A DNA stretch of 64,000 bases from NCBI GenBank assembly GCA_035772785.1, contig JAOCPU010000002.1, forward strand, positions 1,116,001 to 1,180,000. The letters are read 5' to 3'. Origin of the DNA: Phlebiopsis flavidoalba (Eukaryota; Basidiomycota; Agaricomycetes; Polyporales; Phanerochaetaceae). Shown one piece after another: positions 59,601 to 64,000 of this stretch. A program made the position numbers and the translations under genes. Position 1 is the stretch's first letter; the number at the start of each line of letters is the position of its first letter. Under the pieces are notes generated by a model. The model was not told where the DNA came from. It worked only from the letters and a program-made list of their open reading frames with translations, and did no database searches.

Positions 59601-62600
59601 GCTAGTGCCAGGTCATTTTTGCCTGTAGACCGGACTAGATTTGTACCCGACTAGCCAAGACATCAAAAAGCATAGATTAACAGCATACTCAAGCGAGTAG
59701 ATGGAGGCGGACTTTCCAACCCTTGAGTGCAAAGCGGAGCAGAACAAACAAACAGCAAGCATTGAAATAGTCGCTACGCTACGCTAAATGCTACCCGCTC
59801 AGTATGGAGCATCTGCAACAACTGTCGCAGTCATCATCGGCTTGCCGTGCAGATACACGACCTATGCCGTGGGTATCATAAAAATTTCGAGAAATTCACA
59901 ACCACACACTGAAAACGAAACCGATTAAGCGAACTAGCACATAAGTCGTAACTCTAAATGAAAAGTTCAACGCCCCCCGGTGAAACACTTTTCGTATCCC
60001 AGATGTCACCGGTCGGAGGAAGATGTAATGTCAAGTTAAAACCTGTCGAACAGAAAAATAACCAACCCTCAATCGCTCGGCGGATCGGTAATGGTTCCAC
60101 AGCGAGAGCGTTTTCTCACAAAAGGTAAACAAAACAACTAAAACACCTGCCAGCTTGAGACTTGCAGGGATACGATGAGCGTCGCCGCTCGAAGCTGGAG
60201 AGTTTTCACCACGGACGCGAACACTGGAACGCTTTCGTAGGGCTTTGTGATATGATGTGGACCATGAATCTGGGCTGTTATCCGCGTGCTACCTCAGGGG
60301 ACTGCCAATACGGACTGTTTTTGCGAGCCTTGTTGGCCCTGTTTGCGTGAATACCTGTTGAGAAACCCAGCGCCAGTAATAGGAAACATCCTAGGTTTCA
60401 TTATCGCGTGTTAGCTCCAGTGAATTACAATCGGCGGAAAGCAATTATAGAATTATTCACACGCCGGCCGGTACATCCTGTAGAGCCTCTGCATAACGGG
60501 CTTGGCTCGTACAATTTCTGTATAATGGCTACCCCACATTGCATGTTTAGAGATATTTCCCAGTATCTGTGACATTAATTCGAACAACCCTAATGGACTT
60601 AATTCCTGCACGCTTCAATCCACATCGCGATTCCCTTCTCACTCACGTACCACTTTTGTAGTGGGGTCACGACCCCACGCAAACCATTCGTGGTGCTATT
60701 TCCAACCCGGAGAACAAAAATTCTTAGCTCTGTTGTCCCTCAGTTAAAGGAATGTTAATATACACCGGCAATTTATTGGTGCACAATATTGGTCCGTTGG
60801 CGGCCCCGGGGCGGAAAGTCGATGTAACTGCCGTTCTTTTATGGCCCCATTGACGGCGAGTATGTACGTGCACTCTGGGGGCTCAGCAGGGTGACCGATC
60901 GGGGAGTAATACGACCTCGTGCACTCAGATACGATATGAATTTAATTCGGAAGTGTCAGAACAGTGAAGATGCATGATAAGAGGAAGATTATACAAGGTG
61001 GTTTAGACAGTAGTCACTTGGCCTTGATGTGCGAAGCTTCTCGCGTAGAGTCGCTGCGGACGACGCATGTGTATCCTGTGTGGATGCAGGCAAGCTGGGT
61101 TCGATCAAGGGTCAGACACTAAATTCAAAGCGAAATATCCATAGCGAAATGTCTCCCTAAGAGAAAGTTAGCGGAGGTGGCAGTCTGAACAGCGGTGTGA
61201 AAGTTGTAGAACTGGTTGTCGACAACTAAGCACAAGTGTTACTTGCATCCATCAGTAATTCAATTCGCAGTGGCCATGTCTGGTTAGAAGTCGGTGAAGT
61301 GATCAATGAGGGAGAAAACACATGCAGTGTTTAGCCGACAAGGTTCAAACACTACCGCCGGCAACCATTTATATACTATACACGGTCCCTCTGGGGTGCA
61401 CGAACGGTGCTTGGTTGCCTGGTTTTGGAAGGGAATCACAACGTGGAAAATAATGCAGCGGGTTCAGCCAGAACCTATCCCCCCAGTACCGGGCGGGCCT
61501 CCTAACTGCCAAAAAATCACTCCGGCTGTAAGGACACTCACGTCCCGTTAGTGTGAAAACTCTCAAAACATACGCCTCGGTTGTACATCAGTGGGGCTAA
61601 CAGGCGGTTCTGAATCATTACGGCCGGAGCGAGTAATCATAGCGCGATGAGGAATGTTAGATCCCGAAGGACTCGGGCACTGTTTGCCGGCCTTGTCTGT
61701 CGATGCGTGTAGCCACGGTCGCTTGATGTGTCTCCAGTGAGGCGGCACTCGAAAGCGACTCCCCGCGCCGGTCCGATAAGCAGACAACGCGGGGGGGGGA
61801 GCCCTTGAAACTAATTCAAAATCGGCATCACGTTCGCAATCTCGTTGTCTGACGCGTATTGGGTTTTTCTGCAGCTGCTTTCCATCACGGGCTGTTGCGC
61901 ATTAACTGCGCCGTAGCAGGGATGCATGATTATCCTGGATATGTGTACGTCGTGGTTAGAACATTTAACCTGTGCAGGCGCTTGTATTCCATCGGTCAAC
62001 CGGCTTCATTCTTTTCTTACGCCTATGAATTTGGAAGTTGACAGATTACATAGGACGAGTGTGCACTGAAGCAGCTGGCACAATGCTCGTGCAGATCACA
62101 GTTCATACGGGGCGTCGAGAGATCTAGATGCGGAAGTGCGTTTTTACACCAAATATGAGCACGTAAGTCGGGCGGTGAATTGCGTCGGTATTGTTCTCCA
62201 GAATCAGGAGAGGATCGGCCTCTTGAGTGTAGTCCGGCACAGCTGCCCGGCCTTCCTGCTTAAAACGGTCGTTTTTCGAAGGCGTTCGCACAGACTCCGT
62301 GCCCCCGCCCGTGCGTCGCCCTGCCAGTCGGGATAACGCCCAAGCCGCACCCATGTGACAGATGGCGGCGCTCACGGGTCGCAAATTCTGCTGAACCTGA
62401 AAAAGCACTTATAACACTCGGGTCAGTCCCAGGCGTTCTGGAAGAAATATTCGTCAGTCAAGATCTAGTCAGAACAGTTGAAATAAATCGATACCGCCTT
62501 CTATCCAACGCCCGGGCACCAGAATACAATGGTGATGCCGTGGTCATAAACCACATAGAGACTTTCCGAGCGGTCCTTCCCTATCCCTGCGTCACACCGA

Positions 62601-64000
62601 TACCCACCGGAGGGGGGGGCCAGTGCTGTGCTTTTGACGACCGAGGAGAAGGTACACTTACGCCAGCTACAAGGGGTTTGCCGCGTTGCACTCTGACCCA
62701 GGCGTGCGAACGACACTCTGATGCTTATGCTAAAACCCATCATAGCCGTTCGCTGACCCCCCGGTCGCTATGAATCCTTACTGCATGAAAAGCCGCGACT
62801 GTTAAAGAGATCTGTGCCATTCGATCCTCACATTTGTCTGTTGTCTACCGCCGGCAGAGCCTTGTTCGCGGCGGACTTCTTATTTGAGGGGCATGCAATC
62901 GAGGCGAGAGAAAAGGCGTACGTTGATTTGAGACGTCCTGACGATCCACTCCTTAGACTCCGTTCTGTTGATAATCTGTAAGTCTAGTATTGACTCTTAT
63001 GAGTGTCCCACTCCGCCTTGAACCCCGCCGGCTCTAACGTATGTGGGTTGCGCCGTGCTTAGGTGAATGTAGGCTGCACATAGTGGCAGGTTGCCGCCTA
63101 AGGTCCCAGCCTGACTCTGTATACCTCACCAGGGTTGGCTCGCGCATTGTGGTCGAACTATTGCAGCACGTTAGTGAAGGGAGGCTCTTCTCGTCGAGTC
63201 CCGAAGCTGGGTCCGCACCACATGGTTACCCCCCACGGCAGGTGTAGCAAAACTCGTTCAAACTCTTGAAAGTTTGAACGCGCAGAAGACTCCTACCAAT
63301 CTGACGTATCCCGTCATCAGTTCTGCTCTAAATTATATCGCCTTCAGCAGATGGTGGGCTCGGTGCAGAGTTAGTACAATAGAGTGTTTTCGCTCGGAAT
63401 GAAGACGTCTTTAGTTTCCTGATCACGGATCACCTTCACAAGTGCCACTTACGGGGGCCGGGGCGCTAGACTGTATCCGTGATGGACGCCATTGAGTTGA
63501 AATGACGTCATCATTCCTCCCCCGGATTGGTCCCGCAGAACCGCTGATTATGCTCGCGCCGGAACGGGCTGAGAACATTCGCTAGCTCCTCAAGAGCTAT
63601 TCGTCTGAAATCTTTGCTGGACAATCCACCACCAAAAATCGATACAGCCTGAACTTGTATACCCATTCATATCTAATCCAAACAGGCCTCAGTGCGTCTC
63701 CCTCCCGAACACACTGTTCGCACAAATCAAACAGCAACTCACCGCACGTAGGCCTACCTGGCATATACTGCAGCTTGCTCTTCGGCGGAAAGGCCCCAGG
63801 CTGCTATGGCCACTTCGCAGATGATGCGCCCGTGTACACTTTTGAGCACAAGTCAGGTCATTGGACGTGGGACTCTTGGAAGACCGATGGATGGACAAAT
63901 ATAGATGGAGTATGATGCTCTGCGCGAAAGGATCATTGGTTGCCGGGCGGGGGGGGGGTGGTAAGTTGTTGGCTAGGAGCTCGTGCAATACGCGTCATTA
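53700..64000. other. 10 kb without recognisable genes, evenly mixed bases
   Basis: No family similarity, intron-exon pattern, RNA gene or repeat ends were found in six frames. The longest open frame (56,033-56,434, 133 codons) is about what chance gives over this length. Base use appears even, unlike the gene-rich part. Homopolymers stand out: G runs at 54,622-54,632, 58,858-58,872, 61,791-61,799, 62,612-62,619 and 63,949-63,958, and a broken A tract at 56,588-56,685, all purines on the + strand. The left boundary is approximate. It may be low-quality or artefactual sequence, or heavily decayed DNA. Confidence 0.5.
56588..56685 (+). repeat. Interrupted poly(A) tract, about 98 bp
   Basis: Almost pure A with scattered ggg, g and t interruptions. 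It is not preceded by a polyadenylation-signal-bearing gene or followed by a target-site duplication that I can see, so it is not convincing as a retrotransposon tail. Confidence 0.8.

Overview
The window reads as nuclear DNA of a filamentous basidiomycete, most likely an Agaricomycete. The evidence is short GT-AG introns (about 50-60 bases) in nearly every gene, compact gene spacing on both strands, and families typical of that class. These include an AlkB-like Fe(II)/2-oxoglutarate dioxygenase with zinc-knuckle repeats, paired BTB/POZ proteins, a secreted 'glycopeptide' family protein and an AreA-type GATA factor. No bacterial signals (operons, Shine-Dalgarno sites, CRISPR) apply. Coordinates are gene spans including introns.

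Layout. 0-2.7 kb: PH-domain protein (-). 3.4-4.1 kb: mitochondrial F1 ATP synthase delta subunit (+). 4.4-9.4 kb: large nuclear AlkB-like dioxygenase (+), then a small unrecognised gene and a family-1 UDP-glycosyltransferase (+, 10.6-12.8 kb). 13.0-14.9 kb: TRM11 tRNA methyltransferase (-), convergent with the glycosyltransferase. 15.13-15.43 kb: a complete 298-bp MITE with 25-bp terminal inverted repeats and TA flanks. 15.6-18.0 kb: zf-4CXXC_R1 chromatin-type protein (-), divergent from TIM17 (+, 18.4-19.1 kb). 19.5-22.6 kb: two FMN proteins on the minus strand, an FMN-dependent alpha-hydroxy-acid dehydrogenase and a BLI-3-like split-barrel protein. 23.5-25.2 kb: class-III aminotransferase (+). 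26.1-29.0 kb: tandem BTB paralogues (+). 30.4-32.0 kb: signal peptide peptidase (+). 32-38 kb: GC-rich stretch with almost no recognisable genes, leading into the AreA/NIT2-type GATA factor (38.0-40.9 kb). 41.6-46.6 kb: Sec7-PH Arf exchange factor (+), convergent with a cytochrome P450 (-, 46.8-48.9 kb). 49-51 kb: weak exons and an inverted-repeat element. 51.3-52.8 kb: secreted glycopeptide-family protein (+). 53.7-64 kb: no recognisable gene; evenly mixed bases with purine homopolymer runs.

A feature that colours everything is that almost every conserved gene, including ones expected to be essential (ATP16, TIM17, TRM11), is broken by one-base changes, mostly insertions, that restore a textbook family sequence when ignored. 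I read these as sequencing errors from uncorrected long reads rather than biology. Therefore few genes here have one clean open frame, and the longest single frames are often shadows. Most genes are unrelated housekeeping or signalling genes. The combination most worth a second look is the AlkB-like dioxygenase beside a glycosyltransferase and a tRNA methyltransferase.
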